Origin: Brucella rhizosphaerae
Lineage (GTDB): Bacteria > Pseudomonadota > Alphaproteobacteria > Rhizobiales > Rhizobiaceae
Length of the DNA: 64,000 bases
Direction: 5' to 3'
NCBI RefSeq assembly: GCF_002252475.1
Contig: NZ_NNRK01000029.1
Coordinates: forward strand, 372,001 to 436,000
Part shown: piece after piece, positions 9,191 through 17,322 of the stretch
How positions within the stretch are numbered: the stretch's first letter is position 1
How the letters are laid out: each line of letters opens with the position of its first letter
Translations under genes and position numbers: made by a program
The notes under the pieces: generated by a model
The model's input: the letters and a program-made list of their open reading frames with translations, nothing else
What the model was told of the DNA's origin: nothing
Databases searched by the model: none

Positions 9191-10171
9191 TTATCCGCCG
9201 AAGAGCTCGGAAAACTGCTTCTTGTCAGCGTCAGTCTGTTCAAGCACCTTCTGGGTGTCGATGGGCATAATGTTGATCTTGGTGCCTTCCGGCAGCCATG
9301 CAGGGCGGCCAACGCCTTCCTTGGCAGGCAGATAGCCCTGTTCAAGCGCAAGCTTCTGACCATCATCGGACAGGATGAAGTCTACAAACTTCTTAGCGCC
9401 GTCAACATTCTTGGCAGTCGCCATAATCGCAACTGGTTCAGTTACCGCTGGCACGCCTTCCGACGGGAAGACGAACTCGATTGGCGAACCCTTTGCCTTG
9501 GCATTCAATGCCATGAAATCTACCAGAATACCGTAAGGCTTCTCACCACTGGCAACCGATTTCAGCACGGCGCCGTTACCTTTAACGCTCGCAAGTTCAT
9601 TGGTCTTGAGGCTTTTGAAGTAGTCCCAGCTGAGATCCTTGTTAAGCGCAAAACCACTCAGAAGGTAAGCCGCAGCACCCGAATAAAGCGGGCTTGGCAT
9701 AACCACCTGCCCCTTATACTCAGTGGTCGCAAGATCAGCCCAATGTTCAGGCTTCTGCGTGGCACCCGTGTTATAGACGATACCAGTGGTAATGAGCTTT
9801 GAGCCGAAATAGGTCTTGTCGGCATCATAGCTATCTGCGGCAAAACCATCGACCTTAGCTTCCGGATAGGCAAGAAGACGCTTGTCCTTCTTCAGACCTT
9901 CCATCGTCACGGCATCAGCGATGAGAAGAATGTCAGGCTGCGGTGCGCCAGCCGAAAATTCAGCGGCAAGCTTGGTGAGAAGTTCACTCGTGCCCGAACG
10001 GAAAATCTGAACATCCGTATCGGGGTTTGCCTTGCGGAAAGCCTCGACGGTCTTTGCTGCGTCTGCTTCGGGCTGCGACGTATAAAGCGTCAGCGTATCG
10101 GCCTGAGCGACGGCGATAGAGAGAGCAAGAAGAGCCGGGATGGCACTGGCCCGCTTCAGCATCTTGTTCAT
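9191..10171 (-). CDS. ABC importer periplasmic binding protein, Fe3+/phosphonate type
   Basis: A 326-residue precursor with a Sec signal peptide (basic start, then AIPALLALSIAVAQA, cleavage near residue 23). The mature part starts DTLTLYTSQPEADAAKTVEAF, which is typical of the FbpA/PhnS class. The two lobes are recognisable (PDILLIADAVTMEGL; VMPSPLYSGAAAYLLSGF). I do not see the paired tyrosines used by ferric-binding proteins, so iron is not assured; 2-aminoethylphosphonate or another small anion is possible. ATG 10171 is chosen because GAGGAG stands eight bases before it and the signal peptide follows at once; an upstream start at 10300 would add a non-homologous leader. Confidence 0.9.
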   Translation of the reverse strand: MNKMLKRASAIPALLALSIAVAQADTLTLYTSQPEADAAKTVEAFRKANPDTDVQIFRSGTSELLTKLAAEFSAGAPQPDILLIADAVTMEGLKKDKRLLAYPEAKVDGFAADSYDADKTYFGSKLITTGIVYNTGATQKPEHWADLATTEYKGQVVMPSPLYSGAAAYLLSGFALNKDLSWDYFKSLKTNELASVKGNGAVLKSVASGEKPYGILVDFMALNAKAKGSPIEFVFPSEGVPAVTEPVAIMATAKNVDGAKKFVDFILSDDGQKLALEQGYLPAKEGVGRPAWLPEGTKINIMPIDTQKVLEQTDADKKQFSELFGG

Positions 10172-10364
10172 GGAGTTGGCTCCTCGAATTTCCGTGTGAT
10201 TTTCCGCAGTGTGTCCTGCCGCTCCGGCGTGACGGCGCTGCATACGGGCCGAAAGGGCGCAGATACTGTCGTATTGAGAAGCGCGATCATTCCTGTTCAT
10301 GACTCACCTGTCAAACAAGCTCTAAAACATATGCTTCAAAATCGGAACCGATTTTGAAAAGCAA

Positions 10365-10462
10365 AATGCCCTCCGGCAGATTTCTACTCTGCAGAAGGGC
10401 ATCTATCACTTGAATAGATCAATTTCGCCTTCCGCATCACTTCCAACCAGGAGGCGATGCGG
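10365..10462. promoter_or_regulatory. Structured leader between AmaA-like gene and ABC operon
   Basis: Two stem-loops lie in the 339-base gene-free stretch 10172-10510. One pairs ATGCCCT and GGCAGA with TCTGC and AGGGCAT (10365-10402). The other pairs CCGCATC (10432-10438) with GATGCGG (10456-10462). On the minus strand the first is followed by ATTTTGCTTTTC, so it could terminate the upstream transcript or attenuate the ABC operon. A short family-A-like palindrome (ATCGGAACCGAT) lies nearby around 10340. I recognise no known riboswitch. Confidence 0.45.
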
Positions 10463-10510
10463 ATGCCATAACGGGCTTTGGCTTCAATTATATGACAGTG
10501 TGAGGCAGCT

Positions 10511-11812
10511 TCAGATGATTATCCCAGCTGCGTGTGCCACCTGTGCTCCAGCTTCATAATAGGCTTCACGCAAGCTGCGGAAATTCTGTGCCTTCGGATC
10601 ACTGACGGGCAAAGGCAAATCATCTTCAGAGATGGCGCCGGAAACGAGTTCTGCCAGCAAACGTCCGAATACGGTGCCCGGTGCGATACCGCGACCATTA
10701 TAACCGGAGAAGCCAACGACATTCCGGTCAAGACGATGGAACTTCGGCAGACTGTCATTGGTCATACCAATCTTGCCATACCACTCAGCTTCAAACTCGA
10801 CATTGCCAATTTGCGGGAACAAGCGCTTCAATGACTTTTTCGCCCATGCCGTATGAACAGCCGCACCCGTATTGCGCAACGCACCAACGCTACCGAAGAC
10901 AAGACGGCCCTGCTGATCGAAACGGAAAGACGACAGAACTTCCTTTGTATCCCAGGCGCCCTGACGTTCTGGGAGAATGCTCTTTTTCACATTGTCAGAA
11001 AGGGGTTTGGTGGCCATGTTGAAGTAAGGCAGATGTACCAGTTCCGCGCGCACCTCAGCCCACGGCACATTGGTGTAGGCGTTGGTTGCAACCACAACCC
11101 AATCCGCTGTCACGGTACCTGTGGCGGTCTTCACGACCCACTTGCCGTTCTGTTCGCTGGCACCGGTTACCGGGCTTGCCGTAAAGATTTGCGCACCTGC
11201 GGCGACCGCTGCATGTGCCAAACCGCGCACATAAGCAAGCGGCTGAATTGTTCCGGCCCGCAAATCGAGCAATGAACCAGCATAGGCTTTGGTGCCAACC
11301 TTGGCTTCGGTTTCCTTCGCATCGAGCAGCTTCACATTAGCGCCGCGACGCGCCCATTGTTCATGGCGATCTTCAAGCTCCTTAAGCCCGTCCTTGCCAA
11401 CTGCGCAATGCAAGGTTCCCTGCTTTTCAACTTCGCAGGCGATCCGGTGCTTTTCGATCAGTTCAAAAACCAGCTTCGGCGCATTGCCAAGCACGTCGAG
11501 CAGACGGTCGCCATGCTTCTGGCCCAGCACACCCGGCAGATCGTCGGGCATGACCCACATGCCTGCATTGACCAGACCGACATTGCGGCCCGAACCGCCA
11601 TAACCGATTTCGATCCCTTCCAGCACGATTGCTTTCGTGCCCTTTTCCGCGAGATGCAACGCGGTGGAAAGCCCGGTGAAGCCACCACCGACAATCACCA
11701 CGTCGGCAGTCAGATCGCCTTTAAGCGTGGTGGTTTCAGGTGCGGCTGGAGCGGTCTTTTCCCAAAGGCCATGAGAGCGTGGATCGTTGAGCATGAACGG
11801 CAACCATTTCAT
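10511..11812 (-). CDS. amaA: FAD-dependent amine oxidase, probable L-pipecolate oxidase (AmaA-like)
   Basis: A 433-residue DAO-family flavoprotein. The dinucleotide-binding motif VVIVGGGFTGLSTALHLAE is near residues 38-56, followed by the GYGGSGRNVGLVNAG segment and a C-terminal GYNGRGIAPGT that contacts FAD. The fold is shared by sarcosine oxidases, PuuB and AmaA. The neighbours (LysR, hglS, amaB) favour oxidation of L-pipecolate to piperideine-6-carboxylate in lysine breakdown; this assignment rests on context. None of the candidate starts has a clear ribosome site; ATG 11812 is chosen, with ATG 11794 and TTG 11833 as alternatives. Gamma-glutamylputrescine oxidase is the main other possibility. 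Confidence 0.68.
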   Translation of the reverse strand: MKWLPFMLNDPRSHGLWEKTAPAAPETTTLKGDLTADVVIVGGGFTGLSTALHLAEKGTKAIVLEGIEIGYGGSGRNVGLVNAGMWVMPDDLPGVLGQKHGDRLLDVLGNAPKLVFELIEKHRIACEVEKQGTLHCAVGKDGLKELEDRHEQWARRGANVKLLDAKETEAKVGTKAYAGSLLDLRAGTIQPLAYVRGLAHAAVAAGAQIFTASPVTGASEQNGKWVVKTATGTVTADWVVVATNAYTNVPWAEVRAELVHLPYFNMATKPLSDNVKKSILPERQGAWDTKEVLSSFRFDQQGRLVFGSVGALRNTGAAVHTAWAKKSLKRLFPQIGNVEFEAEWYGKIGMTNDSLPKFHRLDRNVVGFSGYNGRGIAPGTVFGRLLAELVSGAISEDDLPLPVSDPKAQNFRSLREAYYEAGAQVAHAAGIII

Positions 11813-11892
11813 ATAATGAAAAACAGACGGCAATTACCGCCAAAACTATTTCACGCGCTGGAAGTCTCAAGGACAGCAATATTTACGCAACA

Positions 11893-11915
11893 GTTCATTC
11901 CAGTTCGGAATGAAC
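11893..11915. promoter_or_regulatory. Perfect inverted repeat upstream of the AmaA-like gene
   Basis: GTTCATTCC and GGAATGAAC form 9-bp arms around AGTTC, about 80 bases before the oxidase start. The symmetry contains a T-N11-A core, so a LysR operator is plausible. Confidence 0.5.
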
Positions 11916-11927
11916 GAGTGGATCGAG

Positions 11928-11975
11928 TTTGACGTTTGAACCCCGACTGACACAAATGCTCTTTCAAACGTCAAA
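11928..11975. repeat. Perfect 13-bp inverted repeat
   Basis: TTTGACGTTTGAA (11928-11940) and TTCAAACGTCAAA (11963-11975) flank a 22-base spacer. It could be an operator pair or a weak hairpin in the oxidase leader. Confidence 0.5.
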
Positions 11976-12005
11976 TTCCAAAAATCCACTAGATTCATAT
12001 GCTTG

Positions 12006-12078
12006 CTAGTGGTCTTTTTGATTCCGACATTTGTTTAACGCTTGTATCGAGGATGCAAATGTCGGAATCAGACCACCA
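12006..12078. repeat. Inverted pair of GGTCTGATTCCGAC repeats at the lysR 3' end
   Basis: GATTCCGACATTTG (12020-12033) is perfectly complementary to CAAATGTCGGAATC (12056-12069), with 22 bases between. The same word, preceded by CTAGTGGTCT, occurs at 32454-32477 after dadA. The right arm contains the lysR stop codon (12068-12070). As a hairpin it could end lysR transcription. Confidence 0.65.
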
Positions 12079-12988
12079 AGCCTGAATAATCCGTATTACC
12101 GACCTGCCCTGCAATCCACTGACAGAACACCTGGGTCAGTGGGTTTTCGAGTTTACCTTCAGGCACAACGAGATAGTAGTCATTCTCGGTGCGCATCGGC
12201 TGCTCGAAAAGCATGACCAGTTCGCCGTCACGCAGTTCCTGCTCAATCAGATAAAGTGGCAGCAAAGCGAAGCCGAGCCCGGCAAGTGCTGCACCAATCA
12301 CCATGGAAAACTGATCGAAGCGATGGCCGCGATAGGCGGATTTGCCTTCAACGCCACAGCTCTCAAACCATTGCGCCCACATTTTGGGACGCGTTGCCAG
12401 ATGCAGGAGCGGCTCGTTTTCAAGCTCTTCGGGACTGGCTGGATGACGTGCTTTGAGAAGGCTTGGGCTGGCCACTGGCACAATGACTTCGCTGCAAAGA
12501 AAGGTACAGGTCGCGTGCGCCCAAACCGGCTGACCATAATGAATGGCAAGATCGAAGGGCTGCTCTTCAAAATCAAAAACGCCGGAACGTGACGCGACAT
12601 TGATCGCGATACCGGGATGCTTTTCAATAAAATCCGGAATACGCGGCATCAGCCAGCGCGTACCAAAGGTGGGCAAAGTTGCGACACTGAAAGAGGAGGT
12701 CGATTGTGCAGACGCCATGGCGCGCAGCATCGTGTCTTCCGTCTGGTTGAGCAGACGCCGCACTTCCGGCAGGAATTTGCGCCCGGCATCCGACAAGAGA
12801 ATGCGCTGGCGGATACGTTCAAACAGCAGCACACCAAGCTGGCTTTCGAGATCCTTGATCTGGCGACTGACAGCGCTCTGGGTCAGATTGAGTTCATTGG
12901 CCGCTTGCGTGAAACTGCCATGTCGGGCCGCACATTCAAACGCCTGTAGCGTGGCAATGTCAGGGATCAGTCTCCTGCTAAGCTTCAT
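12068..12988 (-). CDS. LysR-family regulator, GcvA-like, of lysine/pipecolate genes
   Basis: A 306-residue regulator. The N-terminal winged helix (about 10-70, AARHGSFTQAANELNLTQSA then VSRQIKDLE) is followed by a periplasmic-binding-like effector domain (about 95-300). The sequence resembles the GcvA branch. It sits between the AmaA-like gene (same strand, downstream) and hglS-amaB (divergent), so it probably controls both arms in response to a lysine breakdown product (inference). Its stop codon lies inside a dispersed inverted repeat. Confidence 0.88.
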   Translation of the reverse strand: MKLSRRLIPDIATLQAFECAARHGSFTQAANELNLTQSAVSRQIKDLESQLGVLLFERIRQRILLSDAGRKFLPEVRRLLNQTEDTMLRAMASAQSTSSFSVATLPTFGTRWLMPRIPDFIEKHPGIAINVASRSGVFDFEEQPFDLAIHYGQPVWAHATCTFLCSEVIVPVASPSLLKARHPASPEELENEPLLHLATRPKMWAQWFESCGVEGKSAYRGHRFDQFSMVIGAALAGLGFALLPLYLIEQELRDGELVMLFEQPMRTENDYYLVVPEGKLENPLTQVFCQWIAGQVGNTDYSGLVV

Positions 12989-13046
12989 TCCAATCTCGCA
13001 TTAACATAGTTGCGTTCGTCGCGATCATAACGGCAAAACGGCTGAT

Positions 13047-13064
13047 ATGATACATTTTCATCAT
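13047..13064. promoter_or_regulatory. Candidate LysR box between lysR and hglS
   Basis: ATGAT and ATCAT arms separated by eight bases lie in the 149-base divergent gap, about 75 bases before hglS. The T-N11-A form fits LysR sites in general. Nothing more specific can be said. Confidence 0.35.
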
Positions 13065-13137
13065 AATCCCGGCATGTTCCTCCCGCAAATAACATGTCCG
13101 TCCCCAAGATGACACAAGTTCTACGGAAGCTTTCGCA

Positions 13138-14538
13138 ATGAACGAGCATAAATTCATTTCGCCAGACGCCATTCGCTCTGCATTCTCAGCAGCGATGTCG
13201 GCCATGTATAAGCAAGAAGTGCCCGCCTATGGCACGCTGATGGAGCTCGTCGCCGACGTTAACGCCAAGGTTTTGGCGGATGATACTCATCTGCACGAAC
13301 GCCTGACGGAAACCGACTCGCTTGAGCGCATTTCCGAAGAGCGTCACGGTGCAATCCGCCTCGGCACCGCTGCCGAACTTTCCATGATGCGCCGCGTTTT
13401 CGCTGTCATGGGCATGTTCCCGGTCGGTTATTACGATCTGAGTGCTGCTGGCGTGCCTGTGCATTCAACTGCATTCCGTCCGATTGACGATGCTGCACTC
13501 AAGCACAATCCATTCCGTGTTTTTACATCGTTGCTGCGTCTTGATCTGATCTCTGACGAAAAGCTGCGTGCAGAATCGGAAGAGGTTCTTTCCAAGCGTA
13601 ATATCTTCACGCCGGGCGCAATCGCTCTCGTCGAAAAGGCAGAAGCTGAAGGCGGTCTTAGTGACGCAGACGCCAAGTCTCTCGTCCAGGAAGTTCTGGA
13701 AACTTTCCGTTGGCACGATCATGCCAATGTCAGCGCCGATCTTTATCATCGCCTCCACGATGCACATCGCCTGATTGCAGACGTCGTGTCCTTCAAGGGC
13801 CCACATATCAACCACCTGACCCCACGCACGCTCGACATCGATGCCGTTCAAAATCAGATGCCAGAACGCGGCATTAATCCGAAAGCCGTGGTTGAGGGCC
13901 CACCAACGCGCAAATGTGCGATTCTTCTGCGCCAGACATCTTTCAAGGCGCTGGAAGAAGAAGTCTCGTTCATCGGTGAAGATGGCAAATGGACACCTGG
14001 CTCGCACACCGCTCGTTTCGGCGAAATCGAACAGCGCGGCGTAGCGCTCACCCCCAAGGGTCGCGCGCTTTACGACAAACTGCTCAACGACACTCGCGCT
14101 ATTGCACGTCCTGCACCGGACGGCTCGAACTCAACTGCCTATGTGCAGGCTCTGAGCGATACTTTTGCGGCCTTCCCCGACACCTGGGCCGGCATTCGCG
14201 AAGAAGGCCTTGGCTACTTCGCTTACTCGGTCAAGGATGCCGCACGCCTTGCAGCCTTCAGAACAGATACCGATATTGAGACCTTGATCGAAGGCGGCGC
14301 AGTCCAGTTCGACCCTATCACCTATGAAGACTTCCTGCCGGTCAGTGCTGCTGGTATCTTCCAGTCCAATCTGGGTGACAACGACGCACAGGATTTTGTG
14401 GAAAGCCCGAACCAAAAGCGTTTCGAAGAAGACCTTGGCGCCAAAGTGCTTAATGAGTTCGAGCATTATGGTCGCATCGAGCGCGAATCCATCGAAGCTG
14501 TACAGGCTCGCCTGAGTGGCCTTGAAGCAGCAGAATAA
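13138..14538 (+). CDS. hglS: 2-oxoadipate dioxygenase/decarboxylase (HglS/YdcJ, DUF1338)
   Basis: A non-haem iron enzyme that converts 2-oxoadipate to D-2-hydroxyglutarate in lysine catabolism, as shown for Pseudomonas putida HglS. The 466-residue protein keeps the family's likely metal ligands and substrate arginine: His70 and Arg74 in ERHGAIRLG, His226 in GPHINHLTPR and Glu296 in FGEIEQRG. The start at 13138 has GGAAG eight bases upstream. It is followed by amaB with 128 bases between, filled by a dispersed repeat, and is divergent from lysR. No aminotransferase or hydroxyglutarate dehydrogenase for the flanking steps is adjacent. Confidence 0.92.
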   Translation: MNEHKFISPDAIRSAFSAAMSAMYKQEVPAYGTLMELVADVNAKVLADDTHLHERLTETDSLERISEERHGAIRLGTAAELSMMRRVFAVMGMFPVGYYDLSAAGVPVHSTAFRPIDDAALKHNPFRVFTSLLRLDLISDEKLRAESEEVLSKRNIFTPGAIALVEKAEAEGGLSDADAKSLVQEVLETFRWHDHANVSADLYHRLHDAHRLIADVVSFKGPHINHLTPRTLDIDAVQNQMPERGINPKAVVEGPPTRKCAILLRQTSFKALEEEVSFIGEDGKWTPGSHTARFGEIEQRGVALTPKGRALYDKLLNDTRAIARPAPDGSNSTAYVQALSDTFAAFPDTWAGIREEGLGYFAYSVKDAARLAAFRTDTDIETLIEGGAVQFDPITYEDFLPVSAAGIFQSNLGDNDAQDFVESPNQKRFEEDLGAKVLNEFEHYGRIERESIEAVQARLSGLEAAE

Positions 14539-14642
14539 AGCATTTCCAGCAAAAGCGCGGCGCGGTTTTGCGTCGGACAATGCGTAAAGATGAACAACTA
14601 GAGCAGTATCTGCGATACGCGTTTTAATTTGAACTGCCCTAG
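14539..14642 (+). repeat. Dispersed intergenic repeat, family B copy 2
   Basis: AGCATTTCCAGCAAAAGCGC begins on the base after the hglS stop. CGGTTTTGCGTCGGACAATG follows, and the element ends with partly complementary CTAGAGCAGT and ACTGCCCTAG. It occupies nearly the whole hglS-amaB gap. Confidence 0.75.
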
Positions 14643-14666
14643 TACAAAGAGACCAAGAGGAAAAAC

Positions 14667-16199
14667 ATGAACACCGCTGTAAAAAAACTCGACGTGAAGA
14701 AAGAAGCCGCAGAGCTGCTTTCGAAGCTCGGCGTTGAAGCCTCGATCTACACGTCGGGTGACCTTGCTGGTTTCAGCCCGGTTTCCGGTGAACAGATTGC
14801 TTCGGTCAAGACCCACAGCAAGGAAGATGCAGCCAGGATCATCGACAAGGCTGATGAAGCTTTCCGCGTATGGCGCAATGTTCCGGCACCAAAGCGTGGC
14901 GAACTCATTCGCCTGCTCGGTGAAGAACTCCGCGCTTCCAAGGACGATCTGGGCCGTCTCGTTTCGCTCGAAGCTGGCAAGATTCCTTCGGAAGGTCTCG
15001 GCGAAGTTCAGGAAATGATCGACATCTGCGATTTCGCAGTTGGTCTGTCGCGTCAGCTCTACGGCCTCACCATCGCAACCGAACGTGCTGGCCATCGCAT
15101 GATGGAAACCTGGCATCCGCTTGGCGTAGTTGGTGTTATCTCGGCATTCAACTTCCCCGTAGCTGTCTGGGCATGGAACTCTGCTCTCGCCATCGTTTGT
15201 GGCAACGCAGTTGTCTGGAAGCCTTCGGAAAAGACCCTGCTCACCGCTATTGCCTGTGACGCAATCTTCAAACGCGCCCTCAAGCGCTTTGGCGATGCGC
15301 CGGAAGGTCTTTCAGAAGTTGTCCTCGGCGACCGCACCATTGGCGAAGTTCTCGTTGACAGCCCGAAGGTTCCGGTTCTTTCGGCAACCGGTTCGACCCG
15401 TATGGGCCGCGAAGTTGGTCCACGCCTTGCAAAGCGTTTCGCTCGTGCGATCCTCGAACTCGGCGGCAACAATGCAGGCATCGTCTGCCCGTCAGCCGAT
15501 CTCGACATGGCGCTGCGCGCAATTGCTTTCGGTGCCATGGGTACAGCTGGTCAGCGTTGCACCACCCTGCGCCGTCTGTTCGTGCATGAAAGCGTTTATG
15601 ACACGCTCGTTCCGCGTTTGCAGAAGGCCTATGCCAGCGTTTCCGTTGGTTCGCCGCTCGAAACCACTGCACTGGTTGGTCCATTGATCGACAAGGCTGC
15701 TTTCGACAACATGCAGAAGGCATTGAAAGATGCATCAGCACATGGCGGCAACGTACAGGGCGGCGAACGCGTCGATGCTGGTTACGAAGATGCTTATTAT
15801 GTGCGTCCAGCTATCGTTGAAATGCCAAAGCAGCAGGGTCCGGTTCTCGAAGAAACCTTCGCGCCAATCCTTTACGTCATGAAGTATTCTGACTTCGACG
15901 ACGTTCTGGCGAGCCACAATGAAGTTGGCGCTGGCCTGTCCTCGTCGATCTTCACGCTGAACCTGCAAGAAGCAGAGCGCTTCCTTTCGGCTGAAGGTTC
16001 GGATTGCGGCATTGCAAACGTCAATATCGGTACTTCGGGTGCTGAAATCGGCGGCGCATTCGGCGGCGAAAAGGAAACCGGTGGCGGTCGTGAATCGGGT
16101 TCGGATGCATGGAAGGGCTATATGCGCCGTGCAACCAACACTGTGAACTATTCGAAGGCTCTCCCGCTCGCACAGGGCGTTTCCTTCGATATCGACTAA
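14667..16199 (+). CDS. amaB: Alpha-aminoadipic semialdehyde / piperideine-6-carboxylate dehydrogenase
   Basis: An NAD(P)+ aldehyde dehydrogenase of the ALDH7/antiquitin class that oxidises 2-aminoadipate semialdehyde (in equilibrium with piperideine-6-carboxylate) to 2-aminoadipate. The 510-residue protein has ISAFNFPVAVWAWNSALA, the glutamate region ILELGGNNAG and the catalytic Cys in GQRCTTLRRLFVHE. The ALDH7 signature NIGTSGAEIGGAFGGEK followed by ETGGGRESGSDAWK is strong evidence for this subclass. AAGAGGAAAAAC precedes the start. With hglS upstream and the AmaA-like oxidase across lysR it forms a pipecolate to 2-hydroxyglutarate route. Confidence 0.94.
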   Translation: MNTAVKKLDVKKEAAELLSKLGVEASIYTSGDLAGFSPVSGEQIASVKTHSKEDAARIIDKADEAFRVWRNVPAPKRGELIRLLGEELRASKDDLGRLVSLEAGKIPSEGLGEVQEMIDICDFAVGLSRQLYGLTIATERAGHRMMETWHPLGVVGVISAFNFPVAVWAWNSALAIVCGNAVVWKPSEKTLLTAIACDAIFKRALKRFGDAPEGLSEVVLGDRTIGEVLVDSPKVPVLSATGSTRMGREVGPRLAKRFARAILELGGNNAGIVCPSADLDMALRAIAFGAMGTAGQRCTTLRRLFVHESVYDTLVPRLQKAYASVSVGSPLETTALVGPLIDKAAFDNMQKALKDASAHGGNVQGGERVDAGYEDAYYVRPAIVEMPKQQGPVLEETFAPILYVMKYSDFDDVLASHNEVGAGLSSSIFTLNLQEAERFLSAEGSDCGIANVNIGTSGAEIGGAFGGEKETGGGRESGSDAWKGYMRRATNTVNYSKALPLAQGVSFDID

Positions 16200-16222
16200 T
16201 TGGTCTTATCTCAGATTAAAAG

Positions 16223-16246
16223 AAAACCCCGCTCCGGCGGGGTTTT
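16223..16246 (+). terminator. Terminator after amaB
   Basis: AAAACCCCGC / GCGGGGTTTT with loop TCCG, followed by further Ts: a strong intrinsic terminator. Confidence 0.92.
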
Positions 16247-16311
16247 TTTGGCTTAATCTTTGAATTGGCACAACGCATCGACCGGTTGAGATTTTTGCAA
16301 TGACGCGGCGA

Positions 16312-16389
16312 AAATGGTGCTTTCTCGAGAACCGGAGCGGAGTGTACTTTAAGGTACATGAGCACCGGAAGCGCAGAGAAGCGCCATTT
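16312..16389. repeat. Long imperfect hairpin between amaB and purU 3' ends
   Basis: AAATGGTGCTTTCTC (16312-16326) pairs with GAGAAGCGCCATTT (16376-16389). Inside, CCGGAGCGGAGTGTAC pairs imperfectly with GTACATGAGCACCGG around TTTAAG. The structure of about 78 bases fills most of the 177-base gap beyond the amaB terminator. It could protect or end the purU transcript, or be a dispersed element. Confidence 0.6.
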
Positions 16390-16423
16390 GCAGGCCGTCA
16401 GTGCGTAAATATCGACTGGTCGA

Positions 16424-17308
16424 TCACCCCATACGTTCTGATGCGAATGAGCCGGGGCTAGCCGGAAATACAACGGTACGATTGCCATTGAGGAACGAGC
16501 GGTGATGAATATGCGCGTGAACAGCGCGCGCCAGAACCTGTGCTTCGACATCGCGTCCGATGGACACATAATCCGCCGCACTCTGCGCATGCGTAACACG
16601 CGCAACATCCTGCTCAATGATCGGGCCTTCATCAAGATCAGCGGTCACGTAATGCGCGGTAGCGCCGATCAGCTTCACGCCGCGCTCATAGGCTTGCTTG
16701 TAAGGGTTCGCACCCTTGAAGGACGGCAGGAACGAGTGATGGATATTGATGATGCGGCCCGACATTTTCTGGCAAAGCGGATCTGACAAAACCTGCATGT
16801 AACGCGCAAGAACAACCAGCTCTGTTTCGGTCTCATTGACTATATCAAGAAGGCGCTGTTCGGCTTCGGGCTTGTTGGCTTTGGTGACAGCCACGTGGTG
16901 GAAGGGAATGTCGTGATTCACGACGACCTTCTGGTAATCGAAATGGTTCGACACAACACCGACGATATCAATTGGCAGCGCCCCGATCTTCCAGCGATAA
17001 AGAAGATCGTTGAGGCAATGGCCAAAACGCGACACCATGAGCAGCGTCTTTGTGCGATGTGCATTGTCATGGAAATCAAAATTCATCTCGAAAGGAGCGG
17101 CGATCGGCGTAAAGCCGTCGCGCAATGCCTCAAGCGGCACACCTTCCTCAGAAATGAAGCTGACGCGCATGAAGAAGCGACCTGTGTCCAAATCGTCAAA
17201 CTGAGCACTGTCGACGATGTTGCAACCCTTGCCCGACAAATAACCGGAAATAGCGGCAACGATACCGCGCGTGGATCTACAGGTGACGGTCAGGACAAAG
17301 TTATGCAT
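16424..17308 (-). CDS. purU: Formyltetrahydrofolate deformylase
   Basis: Hydrolyses 10-formyltetrahydrofolate to formate and tetrahydrofolate, balancing one-carbon pools. The 294-residue protein has an N-terminal ACT domain (about 1-80, VTCRSTRGIVAAISGYLSG) and a formyltransferase domain (about 90-285). The latter shows the catalytic Asn-His-Asp set in RIINIHHSFLPSF and LDEGPIIEQDV. GAGGAAGTCC stands just before ATG 17308. The length is normal. It stands alone; in Rhizobiales purU often serves sarcosine or glycine metabolism, but no such genes are next to it here. Confidence 0.95.
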   Translation of the reverse strand: MHNFVLTVTCRSTRGIVAAISGYLSGKGCNIVDSAQFDDLDTGRFFMRVSFISEEGVPLEALRDGFTPIAAPFEMNFDFHDNAHRTKTLLMVSRFGHCLNDLLYRWKIGALPIDIVGVVSNHFDYQKVVVNHDIPFHHVAVTKANKPEAEQRLLDIVNETETELVVLARYMQVLSDPLCQKMSGRIINIHHSFLPSFKGANPYKQAYERGVKLIGATAHYVTADLDEGPIIEQDVARVTHAQSAADYVSIGRDVEAQVLARAVHAHIHHRSFLNGNRTVVFPASPGSFASERMG

Positions 17309-17322
17309 CGGACTTCCTCAAA

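Noticed and set aside
10172..10510. A glycine or other known riboswitch before the ABC operon
   Set aside because: I looked for conserved glycine-, SAM- and TPP-type core words on the minus strand and found none; only generic stems remain.
12006..12078. Inverted pair as the ends of an insertion sequence
   Set aside because: Only 22 bases separate the arms, no transposase is near, and a single arm also occurs alone at 32454.
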